Assembly (NCBI RefSeq): GCF_018320785.1 | Contig: NC_054882.1 | Location: 26,292,719 to 26,356,718, forward strand | Reading direction: 5' to 3' | Length of the DNA: 64,000 nt | From: Cheilinus undulatus | Lineage: Eukaryota; Chordata; Actinopteri; Labriformes; Labridae | In this document: positions 50,691-62,400 of the stretch, piece by piece | Layout: every line of letters begins with the position of its first letter | Numbering within the stretch: position 1 is the stretch's first letter | Position numbers and translations under genes: made by a program | The notes under the pieces: generated by a model | Database searches by the model: none | What the model was told of the DNA's origin: nothing | What the model saw: only the letters and a program-made list of their open reading frames with translations

Positions 50691-51401
50691 TTGTTTCTGC
50701 AGTCCATGTAAGTGAAGCTCAGTGTTAGTGCATGCAGGACAGTGTAGTCACATGTCAAGCCATGATTAGCTGACAGCCAGCTGAACTCAATACTTGTACT
50801 TCTCACTAATCCCTGCTTGCATTTACGCTGATGCACTATGGTTCTTCTGCCAGCAAAGTTTAACAGCCTCCGCCCCAGCCTCCTCCTTTATAGCATAAAG
50901 CTTGTTGTACCCTTATACTGATATTCATGCAACTAATTTATGTATAAATTGCTTCGAACAAATTTTATTGTATTCAGTACGCATTGTCATCAATGTATCT
51001 ATCCATATGGGGGTTTCTAGCTATGCGCTCCCTGGAAAGTCAAAGCATGCTGCTTGACTAACCCAGGAAGCATCTTCTGAGCAGAGCCTCCTCTGCCACG
51101 TAAAACTGCATATCCATTTAGCACTAAAATGGTAAAATGTATGACGAGAGTGTTCCTGATTGAACATCTGTTTTGGGAATTCAAGATGGTGGCTAATGCT
51201 AAACTAGCGGCAGAGACGATTGAAAAAATTGATTAAAAAATGCTCAACATTGGTAGGAATGGCAGAGTCGGTAGCAAGTCGGAAGAGCTCTGTCACTTTC
51301 TGTCATTTATTCGCTTTTTATGGGCTAATTTCCCTGTCTGACTTGGGGAATCTGCTTCTTAAGGTGACTGCCAACTAAGTTTCCATGACATTGCGCTTAT
51401 T

Positions 51402-52244
51402 ATGGGGAAGAAAAACAAAAAAGGCGAAAATGAAGACGATGGAAAACAAGATGGTGATACAATATTAGCACTGCCAGCCGACAGTGATGCTACACCTGGT
51501 GAAGGTAATATCCCAGCGGTGTCCCTGGCAGATATCCAGAAACTGCTGGCTGGCATGGAAGAGCGAATTATTGCTAACTTGACGGCTCAAATTGCTTCTA
51601 ACCACGCTGTGATTGCCAAACATGACCAGACCATTCAGGCTATTGAAACTTTAATGAATGACTTCGAAGGGAGAATCACTGTGCTGGAATCAACGGTTGG
51701 AAATTTTAAGAAGGAGAATGAACTACTGAAAATGAAAGTGGACGACCTCGAAAACAGGTCGAGGAGGTGCAATATCCGTATAACTGGCATTCCGGAGGGA
51801 GCAGAGGGTACGCAACCCACCTCCTTTGTTGAATCCTGCCTCGGAGAAATATTTGGTGCCGACGCATTCTCCCGCACGTTAACCGTGGACAGGGCCCACA
51901 GGATCCCCACCCAACGCAGGCAGAATAGCACCCCTCGCCCGTTCATAGCTTGCATGCACCATTTCCAGATGAAGCTACGTATAATGCAGCTTGCACGAGA
52001 GAAAGGCCCCTTGACCTACAGGGGATCGGAGATCCATATCTACGGGGATTACAGCACTGAGGTAGCGAGAAAGAGAGCAGCCTTTGCCCCCATCAAGGCC
52101 CAGCTGAGGAAGACCGAACACCGATTCAGCCTACTGTTCCCCGCGAAGCTTCGAGTGTTCATTGATGGAACCAGGCACGAATTCAACACTCCAGCTGAAG
52201 CTACGGCTTTTTTTGAGTCTAGACAATCTACAGAAAAATGCTGA
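51402..52244 (+). CDS. LINE ORF1 protein (RNA-binding, coiled coil plus RRM-like core), 280 aa
   Basis: This ORF is intact. The first 50 or so residues are charged and low in complexity (MGKKNKKGENEDD..). Residues about 65-120 have heptad-like hydrophobic spacing with LLAGMEERI, AIETLMNDFEGRI and LKMKVDDLENRSRR, a probable coiled coil that trimerises the protein. Residues 125-210 (NIRITGIPEGAEG..FVESCLGEIFG..VDRAHRIP) match the RRM-like core of L1/Tx1-type ORF1p, and the rest (RIMQLAREKGPLTYRGSEIHIYGDYS) its C-terminal domain. Such proteins coat LINE RNA into particles used for retrotransposition. The start is the first ATG, about 150 bp inside the element. ORF2 begins about 1 kb further on. 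Confidence 0.88.
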   Translation: MGKKNKKGENEDDGKQDGDTILALPADSDATPGEGNIPAVSLADIQKLLAGMEERIIANLTAQIASNHAVIAKHDQTIQAIETLMNDFEGRITVLESTVGNFKKENELLKMKVDDLENRSRRCNIRITGIPEGAEGTQPTSFVESCLGEIFGADAFSRTLTVDRAHRIPTQRRQNSTPRPFIACMHHFQMKLRIMQLAREKGPLTYRGSEIHIYGDYSTEVARKRAAFAPIKAQLRKTEHRFSLLFPAKLRVFIDGTRHEFNTPAEATAFFESRQSTEKC

Positions 52245-53218
52245 ACTTTTACAGTTAGGAAGGAAAAATGCCTGGATGTTTTGGTCTCAGAGTCTGCAAT
52301 TTTTTTTATTGTTTTACTTTCCGGTGAGTAAACAAGTGTCAGCCAACTATGTTTAGTAACATGTAGAGACTGAAGGTCCTTTAAAATGGCCCCTATAATG
52401 TTACACTCTAACGTCAATAAGCAGCTAAGTGCGATTTCAAACTGAATATATATTCGTTGTTGTGGAACTGTTAACACTGAGATGGGACATAATACAGCAC
52501 TTCTAAACTGTTATTTTCGTTTCACATGTATTCATCTCCAGAGACTGCAGCCCCGCTGTGTGGTTTGTTAGGTTTAACAAGTGAAAAATTTCCCGTTCAG
52601 ATGTTAATTATATAGTACTATATACTAATAGTTCTACCAGCATGTACAATGGACCCAGTTTTTTTTCTTTTGTCTTTTTGTTTTAAAAAATTTGTTGTTA
52701 TCGCTCCACTCTCTACCGGTTTGCACTGAATAACAATTTATAATTTACCTAGCAGACACAGTTCAGGGCAGCATAGCTTTGGATTATTGCGCCTTTCTTT
52801 TTATTTTTATTCTATCGTTTATTACTATTCATCTTATTTTATTATTTTCCTTTTTTTCATATTACTTTGACAAAACGATCAGAAGGGCTATTATACTCTC
52901 ATCTCAATTGCTCTGGTTCATTTTGCTGCTATTATTGATAGCGCTCTGCTCTCAGGCATTGCCTTGATAGACTGTTGGGAGGCAGAGACTTGCCAGGTTT
53001 GGAAATTCTTATTTTTGTTTTATATCTTTTATTGTTATATAGAGACAGGGTTTAAAGTGTAAGTCAGCACAAAGTGAATAATAGTCGTAGTGAAAGGGTT
53101 TACAGGCAGGATTTTTTGTTTTTTTGTTTTTTTTTCCCTGTTTGTTTTTGTTGTTGTTTTTCACCCCACCCCCCGACCCCCAATGCTTTACGCCTTTTAT
53201 TATGTTTCCTAAGCTATT

Positions 53219-53784
53219 ATGGCGGGTCAGCCTAATAAAGTGATGGACAGTCTTACTAGATTTGTATCCTGGAATGTGAAAGGTGTCAATAACCCAGTTA
53301 AAAGACAAAGAGTAATGTCTCATCTGCAACAACCAAGGGTGGATGTAGCGTTTCTACAAGAAACTCACCTTAATAATGCTAGTACTGCCAGTCTTAAACG
53401 AAATTGGGTAGGTCAAGTTTATCACTCCAAATTTAACTCCAAAGCCAGAGGGACAGCCATATTGATAAAAAAAATCTTCCCATTCACTCCAGTGAAACAA
53501 TAAGTGACCCTAATGGGCGATATATTGTCATTGTGGGACAACTCTTTACTAACCCAGTGAATCTTGTTACCCTATATGCACCCAACTGCGATGACAGTAC
53601 TTTTTTTGAGAAACTATTTTTGTCTATTCCTAGATTGGATAATAGTTTTCTCATAGTGGGAGGGGATTTCAATCTGGTACTAGATGTTACTCTGGATAGG
53701 TCGTCCAACACCCCCCAGTGCCTCTCTAGATCAGCGGGAGTGGTGAAGAATTTTATGAATCAATGTGGTCTGTCAGATATTTGA
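53219..53784 (+). pseudogene. LINE ORF2, endonuclease part (frameshifted, truncated)
   Basis: The APE-type endonuclease that nicks target DNA begins at 53219 with SWNVKGVNNPVKRQRV and AFLQETHL, carrying the catalytic Asn and Glu. The frame breaks near 53490, where the text SETISDPNG continues one frame over. The 53533-53784 frame then has YAPN and GGDFN (catalytic Asp) and ends at a TGA that replaces the expected Trp after GLSDI. The codons beyond the stop still read RFKFPHTR, as in related elements. The C-terminal end of the domain, with its last Asp/His, is deleted. Confidence 0.85.
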
Positions 53785-53842
53785 AGATTCAAGTTCCCTC
53801 ATACGAGAGTTTACCTAGGCCTTTTCTTTAGGTGTTCTTCCA

Positions 53843-56125
53843 ATGACTCTGAGACAAGCCACTATCTCCCTGTTGGCAAAAAAGGATAAAGATCCACTGT
53901 TATGTACTTCATATCGCCCAATCTCTTTATTGAATGTAGATTTTAAAGTGTTATCCAAGATCCTTGCCAAACGCCTGGAGAATGTAATTCCAGATATAGT
54001 CTCTCCTGACCAAACTGGATTTATCCTAGGCCGATATTCCTACTCAAATCTAAGAAAGTTATTTAATGTAGTTCATTCGGCTCGGTCAGAGTGTCCTGAA
54101 GCAGTGATTTCGCTCGATGCTGAGAAGGCCTTTGACCTGGTCGAGTGGAACTATTTATTTTTTACACTGAAAAAATTTGGTTTTAACGAACTATTCATTG
54201 CCTGGATTAAACTGATTTATTCCTCCCCCCTTGCAGCAGTAATTTCTAATAATACCCGGTCTATTTACTTCCCCCTTGAAAGGGGAACGAGGCAGGGATG
54301 TCCACTTTCCCCTCTACTGTTTGCCTTGGCCATAGAGCCGTTAGCTATAACACTGCGACTCTGTAAGGATTTCAAAGGAATACAGCGCAGCGGGTTGGAG
54401 TTTAAAGTTTCCCTGTATGCAGATGACCTGCTGCTGTATGTCTCCGATCCAACTAAGTCACTCCCTAGTATTTTAGGTATCTTAAACTTCTTCGGAAATA
54501 TTTCTGGATATAAATTAAATTTAACAAAAAGCGAACTCTTCCCTCTAAATTCTGGAGCGGATGCACTCCCCTCTGGTCTTTTCCCTTTTAGAAAGGCAGT
54601 GGATGGTTTTAAATACTTGGGTATTGTGGTCACTCGTTCTCCCTCATCTACATTTTCAAAAAATGTCACCGCTCTTTTTAATAAGTGTAAACAGGACATG
54701 AATCGTTGGATCTCCCTGCCGTTGTCCTTAGTTGGACGTGCTAATGTGATTAAAATGATAGTGCTGCCAAAATTTTTGTATCTTTTCCAGAATATACCTT
54801 TTCTAATTAAGAAATCCTTCTTTAAAACACTTGATAGAAGTATTGTCTCCTTCTTGTGGGGGAATAAGCCTAGTCGGATCAGTAAGACTCATCTTCAAAA
54901 ACCTAGGGGCTCAGGAGGTCTTGCCTTACCTAATTTCCTCTTTTATTACTGGGCATGTAACATTCAAAAGTTAATCCATTGGCTGGAAGATAAACCAGCT
55001 GCAGAAAAGGTAGATTGGGTACAATTAGAAGTCTTATCATGTCGTTATCACTTGGGCTCAGTCGTCTGTGCAGCCTTGCCCCTTCTTAGCAATAATTTAA
55101 GCAATAACCTAATAGTCAATCATTCAATAAGAATTTGGGCTCAATGTAGAAGACATTTTGGACTACAAGGAACGTCCGTCTTGTCCCCAGTCATGTTAAA
55201 TCACATGTTCACCCCCTCCTGTACAGACCCTGTATTTGCTCAGTGGTTTAATAAAGGGATCAGAGCAATTCATGATCTATATATTGAAGACACATTTGCA
55301 TCTTTTTCTCAATTATCTCAAAATTTTGACCTACCTAAGAACCACTTTTTCTGTTATTTACAAATCAGGAGTTTTGTTCAAAAGACATTTATGTCATTTC
55401 CAAAAAAGCCTACTGAATCACACATTGACCATATTCTTAGCTTGCGTTCAAACAATAAAAGACAGATATCCAAAATCTATAACCTTATTAGTAGCATCAA
55501 TACACACTCAACAGAAAATTTGAAAAAAGTTTGGGACCACGATCTTGGAATAACTTTAACAGATGCACAGTGGAAATCTGTCTTAGACTTGATACAAACA
55601 TCTTCTGCATCTGCCAAACACAGCCTAATACAGCTTAAAGTAATACATAGGGCTCATTTATCAAATTACAAACTTGCTAAAATGTACCCTAATGTTAATC
55701 CGTTGTGCCCCCGATGTAGCGGCCGACCAGCAGATTTAATGCACATGTTTTGGCTGTGCCCAAAGCTGTCCAACTTTTGGATAAGTATTTTTAAAGCCCA
55801 TAGTGAGATGTTTGAAATTCAATTTGACCCCAACCCAGTCTGTGCCCTCTTTGGCTTAGTAACAAAGGAACCTCGTACTCCCTTACATAATAGAATACGT
55901 GTGGTCATAGCTTTTACTACGCTTCTTGCAAGGTGTCTGATCCTTTTGAAGTGGAAACAGAGTGCCCCCCCATCATTTTCTCAATGGATAAAAGATGTAA
56001 TGTATTTCTTAAAGCTAGAAAGAATCAAATACACTCTTAAAGGATCTAGTCAGGCTTTTCTTGAGACATGGAGTCCTTTTCTGGATTTCTTTGACTCTCT
56101 TCAGGTACCTTTAAATGATGAGTAA
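53843..56125 (+). pseudogene. LINE ORF2, reverse transcriptase part (760 codons open)
   Basis: The frame starts inside the reverse transcriptase at MTLRQATISLLAKKDKD, continuing with YRPISLLN, SLDAEKAFD (catalytic Asp at 92), TRQGCPLSPLLF (149-160) and YADD at 192-195. The C-terminal part carries a CPRC..H..C zinc-knuckle-like motif at about 623-645. The segment between the endonuclease and this point, about 0.9 kb in related elements, is missing. The junction falls at about 53800-53820. The ATG here is an internal Met and not a real start. Catalytic residues are intact, but the element cannot make a full ORF2 protein. Confidence 0.88.
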
Positions 56126-56497
56126 AGCACCCCCCCCCCCTTTTTTTTTCTCTCCCCCCGTTTATGTGTATTTATGTATGTACACGTAAGCCTTATTATT
56201 ATTATTTTTGTATCATTTTATTTTCATTGTTTTTTTTTTGTTTTGTTTTTTTTAAATTCTTTTTCCAGTCTGTCTTATCATTGCCTGCACTCTTGTGGGT
56301 AGGGTGGGTTGAGTGGGTGGGCAGGGGAGGGAACAGGGTTTTCGAGTTCAAGAAAGTTTGTTTGCTCTTTTTGCTCCTTTCTTTTTAAGGGATGAACATG
56401 TAAGTTGTTAGAAAATATTGTTTTAAATTCTTTCCCCTGTATTAACCAGTCTGGAAAATCCATAAAAAATACTTAAAAAAAAAAAGCTCAACATTGG

Positions 56498-58374
56498 AGT
56501 TTTTGGTGTGGATTTAATATTAAAATACCCTGAAAGTCAACCAATTTCCAGGCTTGCTAAAGAAGCTTCTGTAAGAGCTACGAAGGCATAGGTAGTGTTA
56601 GAACGGTGAACAGAGGCCTTTGAGAGGCAAAAGATATGTTTGATTTATCGTTCAAGAGTTATTTAACTTTGAATAACATGTCTCTTCTTGTCCTGTGACA
56701 AAGCCAGTCTCACAGGGTTAAACATGATTTAATAAACAAAAAGTATGACTTTAAGTTGTTTCAAATAACCTCTCGAGACCCACCCAGCAGACCTCAGTGG
56801 CCCACCAGTGGGCCCCCTCCCGCACTTTGGGAAGCACTGCACTAAAGTGCTAGGACGTTTATGTAGGAAAAATGTCTTTATTTGTGTAGCAGTTTTTTGG
56901 ACCAGTTGAAGAGTCTTGGAAGCTGACTGAGGAAGCCTGGCAATAGAAAGCTGCAATGATCCAAACAAGACATTAAGAAAGCATGGACTTGTTTTTCTGT
57001 GTTATTTTGAAATAGAAGGTTGACTCGTGGAAAGAGACACAAAAACAAACCAGTGATTCATACAAAGTAATTGTTTGGTGTGAACAGGGAGGGAGAGCAC
57101 ATGACATTCTCTGACTTTTGGTTTGGTGAACAGCACGTACCTAATTATGTTGGGTTTGTATTGTGTTACCATGTCGTGTTTTATTACAACAAAAGCAAAG
57201 AGTGGATCCATTAGTGTCTTTGTCTGTGGTGAACCTCATTTATAGACAAAACCCAGTTAGTCACACAGCATGTTTACCTGGTATGCTCTGCAACAGAGCT
57301 GTTTTCAGCAGCAACAGACCTGTCATAGATCTGTTTTATCGCTGCTTGTAAAAAAACAACCACTGGACACAGCTTTAGTTATGTAATGATCGATGTCTAT
57401 ATTGGGTGTCTCTTGCGTTACTTGAAGTGCACATGGGGTTCTCTTGTTGAACTGTATGTTCCCATCTCACAGCTTATACCTTTGACCCAGTTTTGGTCTG
57501 ATTTCTAAGAATGTAGAGCAGCGTGCCACAGGACTGTGCTGCTTAAAATGTAGGCTTGTTTGGAGAGTGATGAAACTACTCTTTCTGAAAGGCAGACTTG
57601 GGCATGTGCACATGTTTTTGAAACGTGATAAGAGTCCCAGACAGGAAAAGAAACCCTATCTACACCCCTACCCCCCTTAGCAAGCCCCTATACACTGTCT
57701 GTAGTGAAAGGGCAGGCAGTCTGTCATGGTGTTTACTGTCTTCTGTAGCTGCATGTGCACTAATACTATACACTGAAGGACCACTGGACTCTCTATTATT
57801 AATGGTGCTGCAATTTCCTGTTTTCCCATGAACTATGTTCACATCAAGTAAAAGATGCAACCATAGAACCAGCTGAGATAATCTAGATGCTTGTCTGCTT
57901 TATATGCATGTCTTTTTAATTCATCCTGACATGGTTTTATTTGGGAATGCTGGCATCCAAAATCTTAAACAGAACATTTTATGTGTTTGAGGAATGCTCG
58001 GCAGCACAAACTGAATTTAAAGCTAGACCGACCTCTGCATATAGCAGAGTCTGGGAGGTTAGGGACTTCACATTGAAAGAAAATACTTTAATAGCCCTGA
58101 ACAGAACAGTTAAAGACTGGTCCAAAAGTCAAGAAAAGAGACATTTCTGCATAAATGCATGCATGAAAGGTAATGTAATTGAAGCTGGCTTCGCCTATGG
58201 AGTGTGAATGTTAGCTTTCTAGAGAAAAGTCAGCATTTTTTGCATTCCAGGAGCTACCGCTTAAATTTCTCGTCCACGTGATGTGGGAGCATGAGGCCAA
58301 GGGGGTCTGCAGTCAACCACAAGCATAGATATATAACAGACTTAAACAAGAGGACACTGTTTGCCACATTCAGA
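56498..58374. other. Intergenic between LINE and chac1
   Basis: No gene was recognised. A MITE-like piece with cccacccagcag..cagtggcccaccagtggg..gggaagcactgcacta lies at about 56776-56845. The rest looks unique and AT-rich. Confidence 0.45.
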
Positions 58375-58721
58375 TTTAGTGTTTTAATTAAAAGACATAT
58401 TTTTTAAAAAAGTAAACAAGTGCTTCCAAGATCCTTTTACAACAAAGGAGTAAGACATCATGCATTAAAGAGGAGAAAGTATATTTGAATGTGTTTTTTA
58501 AAGCATCACCTGCTTCAGTAGAGTGTGTGTAGTTCAAAGAAAAGCATGTTTAAAGGTCAAAGATATGTAGAGACCTAAAAATAGTACCATTCAACATTTT
58601 ACCACATTGATTTTTTTCCCTTCAGGTTTTCCTCTTAAAAGCACCAAATACCTTTAAACAATTATTACAGGACTACCCTTCCCCCAAACAAAACAGGATA
58701 ATTTTGCAATATGGTTGTGTT
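58375..58721 (-). other. chac1 3' UTR candidate
   Basis: Non-coding AT-rich sequence directly after the chac1 stop. On the minus strand an ATTAAA-type signal occurs near 58392 (tttaattaaaac). The end position is inferred. Confidence 0.4.
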
Positions 58722-60549
58722 TCATACTGCCCCTAGCAGTAGTGTTATTTGTTCAGAGGGTTTGATCCCCCCACAGTCACTGAAAATGTTCAAAACAGCT
58801 GCCTCAATCGAGAACAGATGCTCATCCTCCACCTCAGGACAGTAGAGCCTCATGAACTCCGCCAGGCGGATCAGGTATTCAATGTTATGGCCCGTGTTTC
58901 CCCTGCTGATGGCGATCTGCGCAGCGATCTCCATGTCCGAAGCTGGGCCAAGGTAGATGGGGTTGTCAGAGGTAGCGATGTAGACGAGGGCCAAAAGAGG
59001 AGCGTGAGACTTCTCCTTGGGGATGAATTCAACCATCTCGGTTATGTAACCTCCCAGGACCACCTCCCTCATGTTCAGGTACTGAAGAGACTCTTCTATT
59101 TGGAAGTCAGTCACTTCATAGGCCACGCCCCATGTGCAAGCCTGCAGGGACAAACCAAGAGAGTGCAGATACAGTGGTGAGTATAGTTTGGCAGAATGTT
59201 AACAGAACACAGAAGTCTTTGTGCCTGAATGGCCATTAAATGCTACATCAATTTAACTTAGATCAGCTGAGTTACAGACAAAGAGGAGCTGAGATGGGCC
59301 TTAATGGCCATTTAATACTGGGTGCACAGCAGTAGTGTCTCACAGCTGTGTCACAGCTTGATTTTCATTTCGGCTTGCATGTTAACTGGTAAAGGTGAAC
59401 GCCATGCGCCAAGAATCAAGAGAATATAAGGAGCAGCTCATAATTTTTGCAAGTGGGGTGTATCTCTTGGCTAATATAGACAAGAAAAAGATACACAGAG
59501 AGCCCTATTTTTTGTTTTAGCAGATAATTATGTCCACCATGGTAGAATATGTTTACAATGTGTTTCTTTATGACACAAATAAAGGTTGCAGGCCTAGTCT
59601 AATAAAGTTTTTCTCTAAACTTCAACTATTGCTGGAGCTTTCTGTTTCACATTAGTACATTATGACAGAGAAGATAAACACATGACAACAACATTTATGG
59701 TGTGTTATTTTCAAAGTAAAAGCCCAGTTTGGATTTTCTGTGGAAAAATATACTTTGAACAGAATTCTTTGGTTCTGATTTTTTTTTTGCATACAATGAA
59801 TCAAGTCACTTTTAAGAGATTTATTGAGGTAAAACCTTAGAAGAAAAACATGGCCTGTGACAGGAGGGAGACAATCCTGGTACATATTTAAATCTTATTT
59901 TTCACTCTTTCTTCATTTTCTGTATTTATAGTATTTAACGTTTTATTCCTGTGCATTGAGAGCAAAGCTGAGTCAAATTCCTTGTTGCTTAGCCAATAAA
60001 GCTGATTCTGTATGTAGAAACATGAAATTCTATAAAGACTACCATCTACTGTGACTGTAACATGAGAAGAATGGTTGGATATGTAAGGAAATTTTTACAA
60101 CTGTATGCTATGCAGATGATGAAAATAGACAGTGAGTTCTCTTACCTCCTGATCCTCCACTAGTGTGACCACTCTGCCTGGCTGTGGGAGAAAAAAGACA
60201 CATTCAGCATTCACACAACTGCTTCATTCGCTTACAATATACATTATGATAGTTAAATTCAATGTCAAACGACAAAAATCATCAGAAGACATGATTGAAA
60301 TAGTAACTGATTCAAATAAATAGCAAGAAAAATGAAATAAATGTATTTTTGTGGGTCAAATGTTGGCGGAAACTTCACCTTTTCCTTGTCCCCTCGGTAA
60401 AAATCGTCTCCATGCCAGAAGCGTCTTTTGTATCCGTTGATGTATCCGATTTTGCTCTTCTTGTAGGCAAAGTCAGGTTTCCACACCAAAGAGCCATACC
60501 CAAAAATCCACAAGCTGCTTTTCTCTTTCAAGATGTCATGAGGTTTCAT
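58722..60549 (-). CDS. chac1: chac1: glutathione-specific gamma-glutamylcyclotransferase 1
   Basis: CHAC1 cleaves glutathione to 5-oxoproline and Cys-Gly in the cytosol. It is induced by ATF4 in the unfolded protein response and also damps Notch signalling. Coding exons (minus): 60549-60379, 60181-60146, 59141-58722. They join in phase (57 + 12 + 139 codons) into 208 residues, against 222 in human. The substrate-binding loop motif YGSL is at 18-21 in LWIFGYGSLVWKPDF, followed by GYKRRFWHGD. The catalytic glutamate is E95 in YLNMREVVLGGY. NPIYLGPAS and GHNIEYLIRLAEFM are also family-typical. An in-frame ATG at 60594 would add 15 residues, but a tttttcag acceptor-like string lies between the two, and MKPHDI matches fish N-termini, so the second ATG was chosen. 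The C-terminus IKPSEQITLLLGAV resembles CHAC1 more than the shorter CHAC2. Confidence 0.93.
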
Positions 60550-60599
60550 TTTGTTAGCTTGGCTGTGCTGAAAAAACGAGGCAGGTAAAGGCATTTATA

Positions 60600-60960
60600 A
60601 TACTATTATCAACACGTAGCTGCTCTCTAGTATCCCCTCTCTTGTTGTTGAAGTCCTATACATTCCGATACATCCCACTGTCACTTTTTTAACAACAGAA
60701 GGCTGAAAAATAATCTCTTAAAATCTTGAATCAGGCTTGGCGAGAGCGTCGCGTCAACTACTAAAAACCAATGCGACTAAATATATCTTTTAACGTGTGT
60801 ACACTGTCCCTTTCTCCGAGTTATCTTTGCACAACACGTGTATTTGTTGTTCAGAGACGTCAGAGTGAGACTGTCTCCACCAATGAGATCACAGCAGAGG
60901 CGGGGTTATTTTACGAATTGGCCAATAAGGATTATTTTGACGCAACACTTCAGTGACCAT
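60600..60960 (-). promoter_or_regulatory. chac1 promoter with CRE/ATF-like sites
   Basis: Upstream of chac1 are TGACGCAAC at 60938-60946 (composite ATF-C/EBP type), AGACGTCA at 60855-60862 (CRE-like) and GCGTCA at 60751-60756 (TGACGC on the minus strand). CCAAT motifs lie at 60768-60772, 60880-60884 and 60922-60926, and an E-box CACGTG at 60835-60840. A possible TATA-like tatatttag is at 60785-60777. This layout fits the known control of CHAC1 by ATF4 through ATF/CRE elements. The start site near 60750 is inferred. Confidence 0.55.
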
Positions 60961-61672
60961 GAGAAAAACACCACTATAAACAACACATTTTAGCCGCTGC
61001 ATTTAGCCTTCCCTTTAAAAAAAAAAAAAAAAAACATAAAACAATGTCCCTGTAAGAATATATGAATAATGTATTAACTGGTTTTACTTTAAAACAGGTT
61101 TGATACACATATTTTTTCTATTTAAGAAAAAAACACTCAATATGTTGAGCGCAGGCCTTTAGTTTTGCTGCAATCTTAGGCCAAATTAAACAAGGACATA
61201 GCATTTCTTGTACTCTGAAGTGTCAAACAGTCAGTTGTAGTGCAGCAGGTAATCACATTACATATAAATAGCTAGGGCTGTTACACCAGTGCGTCCCTAA
61301 GCTCATTAAGTGTCTGTGCTCTGCTCTGTCTGTCCTTTCTCAGGTTGATCATCTAAGAATGACTGCTTCACATTCTCTGACCTCTGCCTGTACTATCATA
61401 AAGGTTACAACATGATGATGAGCAAACAGGAGACAGAGGAAGAAACTTTTTCCTCATGCTTTACAAAGATTGCTGCCACCAAGTGGTGAAAACATTGCTC
61501 CATTCCTGAGCCTCTTGCTGCAGAGTTTCAGGTGAACATGTTCAGTGACATTTAATGGTGTGTAAAAGTTTCATGGTCTGTTTTCATTGGTTGTCTCAGT
61601 GAACTATGCACAAACGTGTGCCTACTTTTTGAGGAAAGGGGGATGACTGATTGCTCAAGGTTGTTCAAAGAC
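60961..61672. other. Upstream flank of chac1, nothing recognised
   Basis: An A-run at about 61018-61034, then unique AT-rich sequence. No coding similarity was seen. Confidence 0.4.
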
Positions 61673-62400
61673 AGGTGCATCTCAAAAATTAGAATATTGT
61701 GAAAAAGGTTGTTTTTTTCCCTTTGATTTAATTTAAGAAGTAAAACTTCATTATATTCTAGATACAGCTCATAGAAAGTGAGATTCTTCACACACCTCCA
61801 GACTCTGGGACTTTGATTTTCAAATGAAATTCAAAACAGGACTTTGGACTGCTGAGCAAAAGTCCAGTTCTTTTTCTCCTTGGTCCAGGTGGGACACTTT
61901 TAACGTTGTCTGTGGTTCAGGAGAGGTAAGACACTTGGATCACAACAGTTTAACCCATTTCCTGGACCTGACTGTGTGTGGTGGCACTCATTGTGAAGCT
62001 TATCTGAGTTCTTGAATCTGCTTTGTTTGACAGTCCTCTGGAGGCTGAGCTCATCCAAGTTGCTTGTGCACCTTTTCTCAACTTTGCTCTTCCAGTCAAC
62101 TTGTGCTTTGATGAGAACAGCAATGACCTGCTGTGGCCTACCCTCCTTGTGGAGGGTGACAATGATTGTCCTCCGGACATTAGTCAAGTCAGCAGTCTTC
62201 CCCATGATTGTGGTTGTGTGTACTGAACGAGAGTGAGGGCATGAAGGCTCAGGAAACCTTTGCAAACTGTACTTTCCCACAATATTTTAACATTTTGTGA
62301 TAGAGGATTTTTGATTACCATGAGTTGTAAGCTGTAATTATCAGGACTAAAAACAAACTAAGTCTTAAAATGTTTCACTTTGTATGAGATGAATCTTGAA
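61673..62400 (+). mobile_element. DNA transposon remnant (ATCTCAAAAATTAGAATAT terminus), Tc1/mariner-like
   Basis: The left end gcatctcaaaaattagaata is a common fish transposon terminus. The interior (gggactttgattttcaaatg, actttggactgctgagcaaa, cccatttcctggacctgact) is typical of the same element. The right end decays after tttcactttgtatgagatga at about 62396. No open transposase frame remains. Confidence 0.6.

Larger units (their letters stand above)
33191..51234. other. Long gene-free stretch with scattered transposon remnants
   Basis: No exon of a known gene was recognised on either strand across this 18 kb. VPS18 and DLL4, which lie between RHOV and CHAC1 in human, were looked for by eye and not seen. 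Identified contents are listed separately: three Tc1-type pieces, copies of a dispersed family, a SINE, a SINE-like tail and MITEs. A probable further element lies at about 42100-42450, where long open text on the minus strand looks repeat-derived. A short gctaac/gttagca-rich patch lies at about 45585-45640. A reversed cagtggttctcaac-type MITE end lies at about 46775-46815. Confidence 0.5.
51235..56497 (+). mobile_element. L1-clade LINE, nearly full length, internally deleted
   Basis: A 5.2-kb non-LTR retrotransposon with a short 5' UTR, ORF1, broken ORF2, a T-rich 3' UTR and a terminal A-run (56475-56485). It is bounded by a target duplication AAAAAATGCTCAACATTGG at 51235-51253, repeated after the A-run as gctcaacattgg at 56486-56497. 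The 5' flank reads gatt then aaaaaa, the TT/AAAA cut site expected of an L1 endonuclease. The duplication and the intact start of ORF1 indicate that the 5' end is complete or nearly so. It is inserted in gene-free DNA. Confidence 0.9.

Noticed and set aside
54265-54699. 144-codon minus-strand frame
   Set aside because: It is antisense to the LINE reverse transcriptase.
33191-58374. vps18 and dll4, expected between rhov and chac1 from human gene order
   Set aside because: No exon encoding recognisable parts of either protein was seen on either strand.
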